DNA of 64,000 nucleotides. Origin: Cristatella mucedo. Its lineage: Eukaryota > Bryozoa > Phylactolaemata > Cristatellidae. Where the stretch lies: the NCBI GenBank assembly GCA_009760855.2, contig WPIO01000097.1, positions 744,001-808,000 of the forward strand, given 5' to 3'. Made by a program: the position numbers and the translations under genes. How positions within the stretch are numbered: position 1 is the stretch's first letter; every line of letters begins with the position of its first letter. Below, one piece after another: positions 25,601-32,183 of this stretch. The notes under the pieces are model-generated. The model made no database searches. It was not told the DNA's origin and worked only from the letters and a program-made list of their open reading frames with translations.

Positions 25601-28600
25601 TTATTACTGCTTTTACGTTTGGCCTCAGCCGTCTTGGTGGTAAGTGCTGATGAGTGACATGTCAGCCTATGAAAGCATGCCTATTTCAACAAAATCACCC
25701 ATTTAATTGTCTCTTACTTTGCCTACCTTGTCGTGGAAGCACTTCATGGATATTGAAGTAGAAAATGGTGTCTGTGCACGGTATCAACTAGCTACTTCAA
25801 GTACCAAGTCCAATCATTTGTAGGCGCGACGCTATACTGAGGAGGCTCATTCACTTGGCAGCCTTCATTGTACAAAGGTGTCGGTTGATTTGAAAAAGGC
25901 ACGTTCTTTAGTGCGTATCGCAGAAATACAGTCTACTTTGCAGGAGCACAGGTGAGTGCTTTGAAACGTGCATTAGTATAATGACTATTAGCATTCGTGT
26001 TGTGCTTCTTTACTGTCTGATTCAGTGCTAGTTTTATACACTTGTCTTTTGCCGGCAAGCCATGATCTGTGGTGGTTATCACAGCAATGTCTAATGAGCT
26101 GTTCCTGTCGAGATATGTGTGCTTGTGTCGGTGACTCCTAAAAGAAGACCCCTTTACAGGGGTAGCTGCCTAATCGTCAAGCGTTGACTTGTTATTGGAG
26201 GGTTGGGATGCTCATGTTAACTAAAAGAAATAAGGTTATGCTGCTGCTTGCTCCCACTGCTAGCTAAGTCCTGTTTGTTGTTGAGTTTCAGGACAAATAT
26301 ATGTTTGGTTGTATAATGCTTTTCTTATTTCATGTTTCTACATATACTTTCTACTTGTTTAATGCGTGCATGCTATTAATACATGCCTTAAAGAACAAGT
26401 TGCGTGCCTAAGGGGACATGTGTCTATCGTTCCATCGTTTGATTTCTGAGCTTGCGGATTCTTTCTAGAAAGCAGTTACTCTATAACCTTTGGTATACCT
26501 ACATTCAGTAGCCAAAAAATCTTGGAACCCGTCAATTCTCAATGTTTGGGCTTGCCAGAGCACAAACCAATGCCTCGAGTATCTGGGAACTGCGACCTGT
26601 TTGAAGTTATCCCGGAGTATCCTGTAGTAGCCTTTCTCTCAGGCTTGTTGCAAAAAACGCTAAAAAAAAATTAGGTCATATCCGGCAGATTTTAAGTGAC
26701 ATCTTACCGAGTTGCAAAACATTTATCGTGGCCACCTGCATAGTATTTCTTTTCCCTACCATGTCGCAAAAGGATCAAACTAAGTTCGCGCAGTACTCTC
26801 ACTTCTAGGTCGACCTGGTGTAGCTACAATATATCGGAAGTGAAACACTGCAGTGACTGTTAAGGGGATGCTTACAATGCTGCATCAACAAGGCCAACAA
26901 ACGTGAACTTAGGATTACCGAATTTACCGTGAGCTCCTGATATCAAATTTACTGGGAAGAACCATACTGGGTCTGGTTCGGTGGCCCATGCTGCTAGATT
27001 TGACCTGCTTCGAAAGACAATGTCATTGGTTATCGGTTTATTAATGTTTTTTGCACTACGGAATATAACTCACACTTCGAGATCTAGTGCAGTCATACCA
27101 GAATGCTATAGGGATCAATATAAGTAAAGTTACAGTGATTAGCAGGCTCACTAAAAGTAGTATCTTCCGGCAGATAAAATCAATACTAGCTGATTTAACA
27201 GCCTCTTTTGTATAGCCACGGAAAAGCCTCTACGGCTATCACCGTCACTTGCAGTGTCAACAAAGGATCGCCCGCTGCAGGATTCGAACCCGTGAATTCG
27301 GGACCGAGGTTGTGAAAAGCAACCGCCTTACCTAGATGGCTACAAAACGCTAACCTCTGCATACCAGCCATCATGAAGCAAACAGCTTACTGTGGGCCCA
27401 CGAATACGCCCACTAGACATTGATAAGACTGCTGGTATTCTGTTTTCTGGACTGATGAAAGCAAGTTCGGGATACTTGGCTGCGATAGAGTGCTGCATGT
27501 GCGTTAGCCGAAGGGAAGTATGGGCATGACGGCCTTCAACCTAAATTTGGCTGCAAATCGATGTTTTGGGGCTGCGCCTAAAGTTGTTGGAGCTCTGCAC
27601 CAGATCGAAGGTATTGTGGACCCACACGTATTCCCTCAGATGGTCATGCAAGTAGGATTACAGTTTGCAAACACTCCTTAGGACTCGTTATATCATGCAC
27701 CAAGGCAGCGAATTTTGCATGTTGTGGGCAAATTTAGTATACCTGGCATCGTGGAAAATACTCAGCAGCATAGTAGCCACAGCAGCTGCAGCCGTCAACC
27801 TGCAACGATTTTTTGTACCTGAGTGTAGGTGGTCCTATCTAGTCTAACAGGATATTGTCAAAAGCAGACGTGAATGGCTATTTGATATAGAGCTACAGCA
27901 GGTTTGTGTAAGGTTTCCCATTATAGTACTCATCTAGGCCTAGGATAACTAAAAGCAAAAGCCAAACTGCCCAGTGACTGTAGAACCACCCCAGTCATTG
28001 GCAACAGTTCTCCGAGCAGTGAAGTCCGAGACCTAGCATAACTGCTTGTGCTATTTATATGCATGCTTTCATTAAGTCATAACCGACTTCTGTAGCTCTG
28101 CTGCTGTGCCTATGCAATACGACACTCCTAGATAGTGCAAAACTCGGCTAAACGTGTCTGTCGCGAACTTACCAAGTCTCACTTTACACCTTTTCTCTCA
28201 CCTTCACTTCTCCTAATATTAGCTGATTTAGCAGCCTTATTTGTAAAAGCAGCAGGAGAACCTTCCCGGCTATCCCCACAGCTTGCAGTTGGCAATAAAG
28301 AATCACCCACTGTAGAATTCGAACCCACGACCTCGGTCATTAAGAGCCCGCACCTTACCTCCTGGGCTATCACGGCCCTACTGAAGCAGTGCATCGACTG
28401 CAAAGACCTGTCAGTCTCTTACCTACCTGAAACGCTGACTCGTCATTCTTCCTCTGGTGCCACCTGCTTCTCTGACTCGGACAAATGAGCTGTGCTTCTG
28501 ACCAACCTCTAATCCTACAATCTGCCCCTTCAGATCATATTCTTCCAAAGCTTGGAACCTATTGGCGATTGATATTTTGGCATGCACTTTGGTAGCAGCA

Positions 28601-29394
28601 TTCTGTAAGCTAACAGCCACCTTCTCTTCACAGTAGTTTCTCTGCCCGTGTGATGAGACCCTTTAGTGCTCTTGTTTGCTTTTCTCCTTTTTGTGTGATG
28701 AAATTGTGCTTTCTTTAGCAACTAGATAGTTTTCTGCTTCCTTTTCCTGCCTATGTAAACTGCCTGTGGTGAGATTGTATTGTTATTTTTATTATTATTG
28801 TGCAATACGACACGATCATATAGGTGTACGTTTACGACATCTCAGATCGGAGCATAACTATGGGCACAGATCCCTGGCATGGTTGAGTCACTTGGACATA
28901 CAGGACATTTCTTTTCGGTAGCCGCCCTGACTAATGGACCCACTGAGATGGTTGGCACTAGATGTTATATCAACTTAAGGCGTTGTAATATATTCACCTT
29001 ACTTTTCTTGCAACACGATTTTTTTAAGCTTGTATGTCCCGTATGTCCGAGTGATTCAACCTTACCAGGGATGTGTGCCCATAGTTATGCTCCCATCTGA
29101 GAAGTCGTTCGTAAACGTATACCTATATGTTCTTATGTTCCTAGTATTGACACTAGGCTGGTAAAGGAGATCGCCGTATTGTTATGACAGTCACTCTCTG
29201 CACACATTATTGATAGTAGCTTCGCTCTGAAGTTCTCGGCCTTATGGATTCTGAAGCTCTTTTGTTTAGCAGGCAGGAAACTAGTCCGATTCTGTCATTG
29301 ATTAGATGAATGAATTTCTTTTTGTAGGATTCTTTTTCTTCAGCATAGACTATTAGAGCTAGAAAGTGCGAATACGCATTTTGCAACACAGTAA
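319..29394 (+). CDS. WAC: WAC homologue (WW domain-containing adaptor with coiled coil), 13 coding exons
   Basis: Coding exons: 319-359, 480-504, 728-866, 950-1143, 3599-3729, 9715-9764, 16430-16783, 16875-17105, 17237-17293, 19699-19879, 23250-23445, 25824-25951 and 29328-29394. All have GT/AG borders and matching phases; together they give 1794 nt, or 597 residues plus TAA (vertebrate WAC is about 650). The protein opens [14 protein letters not shown], close to the vertebrate WAC start. Exons 3-4 are rich in Ser, Arg, Lys and His. The WW domain is at about residues 144-173, with Trp145, the Tyr-Tyr-Tyr block 156-158, Trp167 and Pro170. A Ser/Pro/Thr-rich middle follows. Exons 11-13 hold the conserved C-terminus: [10 protein letters not shown], then a helix containing [20 protein letters not shown]. 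In vertebrates WAC is a nuclear adaptor that brings the RNF20/40 ubiquitin ligase to H2B at transcribed genes and acts in autophagy and mitotic entry; that role is inferred here. The start at 319 is chosen because it gives the family N-terminus. Upstream non-coding exons are not excluded. Confidence 0.93.
3826..3910 (-). repeat. LINE family A, 3' tail only
   Basis: On the minus strand this reads as the end of LINE A: the TTTGCTG/TAAATG stretch, a CTAG...GAGTT...CTGAGGG stem-like segment, then (ATT)n. It lies just after WAC exon 5 and abuts a LINE B tail at 3925. Confidence 0.7.
3925..4207 (+). repeat. LINE family B, 3' end with (TTACA)n tail
   Basis: About 280 bp of LINE B 3' sequence on the plus strand, ending in TACATTACATTACATTACATT at 4187-4207. 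The same block recurs at 6610-6890, 15605-15852 and 37750-38030 on the plus strand, and at 31512-31800 on the minus strand. Confidence 0.75.
4225..5470 (-). pseudogene. LINE family A, 5'-truncated reverse transcriptase remnant
   Basis: Read on the minus strand from 5470 down, the pieces follow L2/CR1 reverse-transcriptase order. First comes [20 protein letters not shown], then a [20 protein letters not shown] block, then [12 protein letters not shown] (the YADD catalytic box, near 4930-4950). The C-terminal HWLPVKQ...AYLTDLLPH and [17 protein letters not shown] region follows, and then the 3' UTR to 4225. Stops and frame changes interrupt it, for example near 5025 and 4700. It sits in a WAC intron, antisense to WAC, and meets a LINE B copy of opposite orientation near 5.5 kb. 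Confidence 0.85.
5640..6895 (+). pseudogene. LINE family B, reverse transcriptase remnant plus 3' end
   Basis: Plus-strand fragments in order: [20 protein letters not shown] at about 5745-5815, [13 protein letters not shown] at about 5846-5885, and a segment [17 protein letters not shown] at about 6069-6118. These are followed by [19 protein letters not shown] at about 6235-6295 and [19 protein letters not shown]...[10 protein letters not shown] to about 6480, then the family B 3' UTR to 6895. Frameshifts separate the fragments. The family is L2/CR1-like, distinct from family A in sequence and in its (TTACA)n tail. It lies in a WAC intron in the sense orientation. Confidence 0.85.
8285..8790 (-). 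repeat. LINE family A, 3' end with internal triplication
   Basis: Minus-strand LINE A C-terminal coding tail and 3' UTR, ending at an (ATT)n run at 8285-8320. At 8705-8772 a 26-bp unit (TTGGATTCCGAAAAGC...) occurs two and a half times, which is not seen in the other copies. Confidence 0.8.
8800..9714. other. WAC intron 5 remainder, nothing recognised
   Basis: AT-rich intronic sequence up to the 50-nt WAC exon 6. No repeat or coding similarity is recognised. The polypyrimidine-rich stretch at 9690-9714 is the exon 6 acceptor. Confidence 0.4.
9765..11365. other. WAC intron 6, first part, nothing recognised
   Basis: Intronic sequence with no recognised repeat. Short open frames at about 10830-11072 and 11134-11337 lack supporting similarity and splice context, so I do not call them. 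Confidence 0.4.
11370..12260. repeat. Unclassified interspersed repeat U1, copy 1 (interrupted)
   Basis: This region matches 20640-21010 in the same order. Block one is a 'gacctg...gtcaaggtcacat...cctcaaaagatgca' stretch at 11380-11510. Block two is 'tttcaaatttcac.ttgat.gg.ccactattagcct' followed by 'gtgacatttt' at 12000-12080. A LINE A tail is inserted at 11570-11705. A related 'aaatttcaggtcgatcggcc' module occurs at 11820 and a weaker one at 12190, so the repeat may contain internal modules. Confidence 0.6.
11570..11705 (-). repeat. LINE family A, 3' tail inside U1
   Basis: This has the (ATT)n run, the GCGCCCTC-like stem block (here gcacccgc) and the TTTGCAGCAAATG segment on the minus strand. 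It interrupts the U1 repeat. Confidence 0.75.
12262..13015. other. WAC intron 6, middle part, nothing recognised
   Basis: Unique-looking intronic DNA. The segment from about 12955 may be the flank of the Tc1 remnant, but I could not pair terminal repeats. Confidence 0.35.
13020..13410 (-). pseudogene. Tc1/mariner transposase remnant
   Basis: On the minus strand this reads MVW-like [20 protein letters not shown], then [15 protein letters not shown] and finally [15 protein letters not shown]. These are the DDE-transposase motifs around the second aspartate (QQDN) and the SPDLNPIEHLW box of Tc1 elements. Stops and frame changes make it inactive. Neither the N-terminal DNA-binding part nor the terminal repeats are clear. 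Confidence 0.75.
14525..15480 (-). pseudogene. LINE family A, C-terminal half of ORF2 plus 3' UTR
   Basis: The minus-strand open segment 15465-15076 carries [20 protein letters not shown]...[20 protein letters not shown]. The segment 15042-14788 carries [20 protein letters not shown]...[18 protein letters not shown]. The reading frame is broken between them near 15060. The 3' UTR runs to (ATT)n at about 14527-14545. The element is 5'-truncated near 15480 and antisense to WAC. Confidence 0.85.
15605..15852 (+). repeat. LINE family B, 3' end
   Basis: Plus-strand LINE B 3' UTR ending with TTACATTACATTACATT at about 15833-15849. It is more diverged than the copy at 6610-6890. Confidence 0.65.
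15853..16429. other. WAC intron 6, last part, nothing recognised
   Basis: Intronic sequence leading to the exon 7 acceptor, a TG-rich tract followed by TTGCAG at 16424-16429. Confidence 0.35.
17700..18970 (-). pseudogene. Diverged L2-like LINE (family C)
   Basis: On the minus strand this has an (ATT)n-like tail at 17705-17745, a stem block, and C-terminal ORF2 traces between 18080 and 18560 that are collinear with family A. A further trace near 18830-18870 corresponds to the YADD region. Divergence is too great for an open frame. It lies in WAC intron 9, antisense to WAC. Confidence 0.55.
19184..19237. repeat. 23-bp inverted repeat (hairpin), 8-nt loop
   Basis: The left arm is 19184-19206, the loop 19207-19214 and the right arm 19215-19237. 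The arms pair at 22 of 23 positions. The core is CATGCCCACGACCTC facing GAGGTCGTGGGCATG. The right arm lies in the SINE-like sequence 19215-19290. Confidence 0.85.
19205..19290 (+). repeat. SINE fragment (tRNA-like box B, LINE-like tail)
   Basis: The block GAGGTCGTGGGC, a GCATATGT segment, then CTGAATAGAGAT...CTTGGGGCACTAT is collinear with the SINE at 56040-56190 (minus) and with 21945-22060 (plus). Confidence 0.5.
20640..21010. repeat. Unclassified interspersed repeat U1, copy 2
   Basis: This is an uninterrupted version of the repeat seen at 11370-12110. It shares 'gtcaaggtcacat', 'cctcaaaagatgca', 'tttcaaatttcac.ttgat.gg.ccactattagcct' and 'tgtgacatttt' in the same order. No terminal repeats or coding potential are evident. 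Confidence 0.6.
21180..21370. repeat. TA-rich low-complexity tract
   Basis: Runs of TATATAATA and repeated 'tatattatatatcc' units, about five copies, between 21260 and 21350. Confidence 0.8.
21945..22060 (+). repeat. SINE fragment (tRNA-like box B, LINE-like tail)
   Basis: GAGGTCGTGGGCTCGACACC resembles a tRNA box B. It is followed by GCATATGTGAAG, a TTAAGTTCTGTTAGGGCGCTATAC stretch and an ATT-rich end, collinear with the 56040-56190 SINE. Confidence 0.55.
22644..22702. repeat. (TG)n microsatellite
   Basis: About 58 bp of TG repeats with a few CG interruptions, in WAC intron 10. Confidence 0.95.
23790..24210 (+). repeat. Decayed LINE family A-like remnant
   Basis: Plus-strand traces of the ORF2 segment between the YADD box and the C-terminus: [20 protein letters not shown] and [14 protein letters not shown], which align with [20 protein letters not shown] and [10 protein letters not shown] in the copy at 15076-15465. 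Many stops are present. It lies in WAC intron 11. Confidence 0.6.
24215..25225. other. WAC intron 11, nothing recognised
   Basis: AT-rich intronic DNA. It contains an inverted similarity: 'tcgtgttagaaatggga..' and 'cacttgtg..' near 24380-24570 resemble, in reverse complement, parts of 24860-25150. I could not delimit an element. Confidence 0.3.
25230..25480 (+). repeat. Decayed LINE C-terminal remnant
   Basis: The plus strand reads [14 protein letters not shown]-like near 25270-25320, the 'HWLPVKQRIDFK' box of L2 elements, followed by a Ser/Thr-rich stretch equivalent to other copies. Confidence 0.5.
26850..27650 (+). pseudogene. Tc1/mariner transposase remnant interrupted by a SINE
   Basis: After a SINE at 27186-27355, the plus strand reads [19 protein letters not shown] at about 27430-27490. 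A stop follows, then [15 protein letters not shown] at about 27575-27625. WTDESKF is the first catalytic aspartate box of Tc1 transposases and QIEGIVD is the conserved segment downstream. A HHEA...WAHEYAH piece at about 27370-27410 fits the region before DESKF. The 5' limit is a guess. Confidence 0.65.
27186..27355 (-). repeat. SINE family B (tRNA-derived)
   Basis: The minus strand starts with TAGCCATCTAGG (box A-like), then GGGTTCGAATCC (box B), then a body ending AAAGAGGCTGTTAAATCAGCT. The same order occurs at 28205-28380 (minus) and 38708-38820 (plus). Confidence 0.7.
28120..28580 (+). repeat. LINE remnant split by a SINE
   Basis: The plus strand has [19 protein letters not shown] before 28205. 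After 28380 it has a [16 protein letters not shown] stretch and a Ser-rich end. These correspond to [20 protein letters not shown] and the following HWLPVKQRIDFK region of LINE A. The SINE at 28205-28380 lies between them. Confidence 0.6.
28205..28380 (-). repeat. SINE family B (tRNA-derived)
   Basis: The minus strand reads GGGCCGTGATAGCCCAGGAGG (box A-like) and GTGGGTTCGAATTC (box B), then a body ending AAATAAGGCTGCTAAATCAGC. Confidence 0.75.
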
Positions 29395-30205
29395 TCTCAG
29401 CTTGCCTTCATTGTACTCGTCTGAGGCTTCAACAGCTCGTAGTCACATTAATGCTTGAGGCATAATTTGTGACAAGTGGCAGATACATGCACGGGTTAAT
29501 ATTGGAGCTGCTCTCGAATCAGATGGAAAGCCAGCTAACATACGAATGGGATTGCTCGGTCTTCCACACAACGGTCTCTATCTAATAACATTGTATTACA
29601 TTGCTCGACGGCAGCCATAAGCAGCTCTGTTGTGCAGACGATCTCTCTACTCCATCTTATACCGTGCATATCTGCCTTGGCCTGCTGTGTAATGTTGGAC
29701 ACGTGCACTGTGAATGGTGCCTTGGACATATTAGAGTACTGACGTGAGGATTTACTAACCACCCTTTCTATAGGTTTATCCCAACTGGTCTTTGAACAGC
29801 GAGCATGTAATTATGTACATAATTGATTTATGCATTGTTGTTTGAGTATGTGTAAATATACGATACGTTATGATAGCACTTATGCATTTCATGTGTCTGC
29901 ATTTAGTTTTATATCACCATTGCTTAGTCGTGTAAAGCCTGGTTTAGACAATTTATTTAATGTTTAGACAACGGTGAGTCTTGCTTTCCACCTGCTTCCT
30001 ACCTACTCGAGTCTTCAGTGCGAATCACCAAAACAGTGGTTCTGCTCAGACTTAAAGAAAACTTGGCGAAAACTCAGCAGCCAAACTCGATTATACCTTT
30101 TCAGCCAAAACTTAGCAAGTATCTTATCATAGATGTCGTTCAGGCCATGCCTGCTGCATTGCTTGAAAGTAATGGCAGACGACTTGACCAGCGAAATAAT
30201 CGATG
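29395..30205. other. 3' flank of WAC, nothing recognised
   Basis: This is presumably the 3' UTR followed by intergenic DNA. I do not see a canonical AATAAA close to the stop codon, so the transcript end is not placed. Confidence 0.35.
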
Positions 30206-30209
30206 CGTT

Positions 30210-30475
30210 CTAGTAATAATAATAATAATTCACTTGATAAAGCGCCCTCAGAGAACTTAATCTCTCTCTAGGCGCTTTACATTTGCTGCAAAGTGAAATG
30301 CAATTGAATGGTAAGTAAAATCATGCTTGAAAAACAAACAAAATGAATAATATGGTTAGGGGTGACATGCACAGGGTCAGCATGCAAATGTGGTTAGTGG
30401 CAGCATGCACAGTGTCAGCACGCATAAGCACATGGAGGACGAATCACAGGGACCCGCTAATGCTGTCCTAGGTAA
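30210..30475 (-). repeat. LINE family A, 3' UTR
   Basis: Minus-strand family A 3' UTR from the 'GGTCCCTGTGATTCGTCC' region to the stem block and (ATT)n at 30213-30230. Little or no coding sequence remains. Confidence 0.8.
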
Positions 30476-31185
30476 GTCCCTGTTTATGGGGCTCTTGGGA
30501 GCTCGGGAGTTCAAGAATCAGATTTTGAGGTGGCGAGCGGTAAAGGCTATAACGGACAGGTTTCATTCTATCGGTAATTACGTTAACGAACCTTGGTGGT
30601 AGAAAAGTGCTGTAGCTATTCCGGGAACATTCAGTGGGCGGAGCGATTAGGAGGCAAGACTGTCGGTTAAACCTCCAACAAACCGGAAGATCGAAGTAAG
30701 ACTCGAGTAGGCAGGAATCAAGACTCCTCGTCAAAGCCAGGCTTCCGTCACAGTGCTTTGGAGTATTACTCACCCAGCTGACCCAGTTGTCAATGGATGG
30801 CAGGCGACAGATCATGCTCTTGCTGTTGTTACATGTAGTTTTAGTCTCCCTCTTGTCGATCTATTTTGTATTGACAACTACATGAGTACAGTGTGGAAAG
30901 CCTTAGCTAACAAGTAATGCATTAAGTACCTCGCTGCATTTGTTATAAAGCAGAATCTTTAATGATTCTAATCAAATTACTCAAATCGAGCGTCACCGCA
31001 TACAGTCGATGTCACAAATTAAAATGCGTCCAGATCTCACGATCAAGTCAAGTAAAGGCCAAAAAAACAAAGCAACGACAGAGTTGAGGTGCCTATTACA
31101 TATGCAGTCATCATGCTTGCCGAACAAGTAACCATCATATATCAGATGTGTTGTTTTGGGATTGCACTGCCTAGGCTCTCTCATT
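30476..31185. other. Intergenic, nothing recognised
   Basis: No coding or repeat similarity recognised. It begins immediately after the truncated LINE A tail. Confidence 0.35.
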
Positions 31186-31265
31186 ACAATAATAATAATA
31201 AATTGTATATAGCACTCTCAGAAAACTTAATTTATTTCTAGGTAGTTTACGTTTGCTGCATTAGG
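31186..31265 (-). repeat. LINE family A-like 3' tail
   Basis: Short (ATT)n plus stem block, diverged from the consensus of other copies. Confidence 0.6.
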
Positions 31266-31511
31266 AATTCAATGAGTACACACTCAACCAGCGCTCATCT
31301 AGCGACAATTGTGATCTCTTTTCTCACACGGAAGCTGCTTCCTGCAAAAACAGTAAATTTCATTGGTCGATTTTGCATGAGAGCAGGTTGTGCCGTCCCT
31401 TGATCGATGCGGCATGCTATCGCCCCGATATTCAGGTGGCACGGGACAGTCATGAGGAGGTGGACACACTGGAGATAGAGAGGGATGAAGAGGCTCGTGC
31501 TACCCTCTCTC

Positions 31512-31800
31512 CGTGGATAGTATAATGTAATGTATCTCCGTCTGTAACTCCACAGTCATAAAGACCACGTGGGTGTTACACAGGAGTTTTGTATAGGGCA
31601 CTCACAGCCTAAGCGGCTTTCCGTACGCATTCGGTAGCCAACAGACTTCGTCTCACACAACAAAGAGAAAGTGGGAAGCATAGCAGAGTCAGGAGAGCAG
31701 TTGAGGTAGTGAGTAGCATAGAAGTAGCAGCTCAGGACCGCTGAAAAGGATGTGCCATATTCGGCAGTAGGAGAGTAGTTGTCGTTGCGTAAGAAAAAAA
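31512..31800 (-). repeat. LINE family B, 3' end
   Basis: The reverse complement of the family B 3' UTR, starting at its tail (TGTAATGTA) at 31527 and extending to 31795. Confidence 0.75.
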
Positions 31801-32175
31801 ACTCAGGGTGCCTGACGTCGGCTAACGTTCAGTGCTTCTCGCCAAACTGAGAGAAGTTCTCACGTGTCTCTTTGAGGTCGTGAGTGCAGTTCGAGAAATA
31901 TCGTCCACCCTGAAGTGCTAGAAGCAAGTACAACAAACAGGTCGCTGGTTTAGCATCGATGCTGCTCCAAAGGCCATCTGAGGTGCAGCCACCGATAGTG
32001 TTTTGGGCAAGTTCACGTCATTTAAACTTCGCAGCATTATTCACAAGTATTTTCATGCTGCCAAAAGCTTCCGCCCGGTTCCAGCACCGTGGTGTTGGCA
32101 TGTGTGTGCGTACGAACATGTATGCTTATGAGGGGTGTGCATGCAGAATCTAATTCTATCCTGGTCGTAATAATG
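31801..32175. other. Intergenic, nothing recognised
   Basis: No recognised feature. It ends at the target duplication of the hAT element (32176-32183). Confidence 0.35.
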
Positions 32176-32183
32176 GTGTAGAC

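Noticed and set aside
28205-28380. Functional tRNA gene
   Set aside because: Box A and box B motifs are present, but the cloverleaf does not close and the same sequence recurs with a SINE body.
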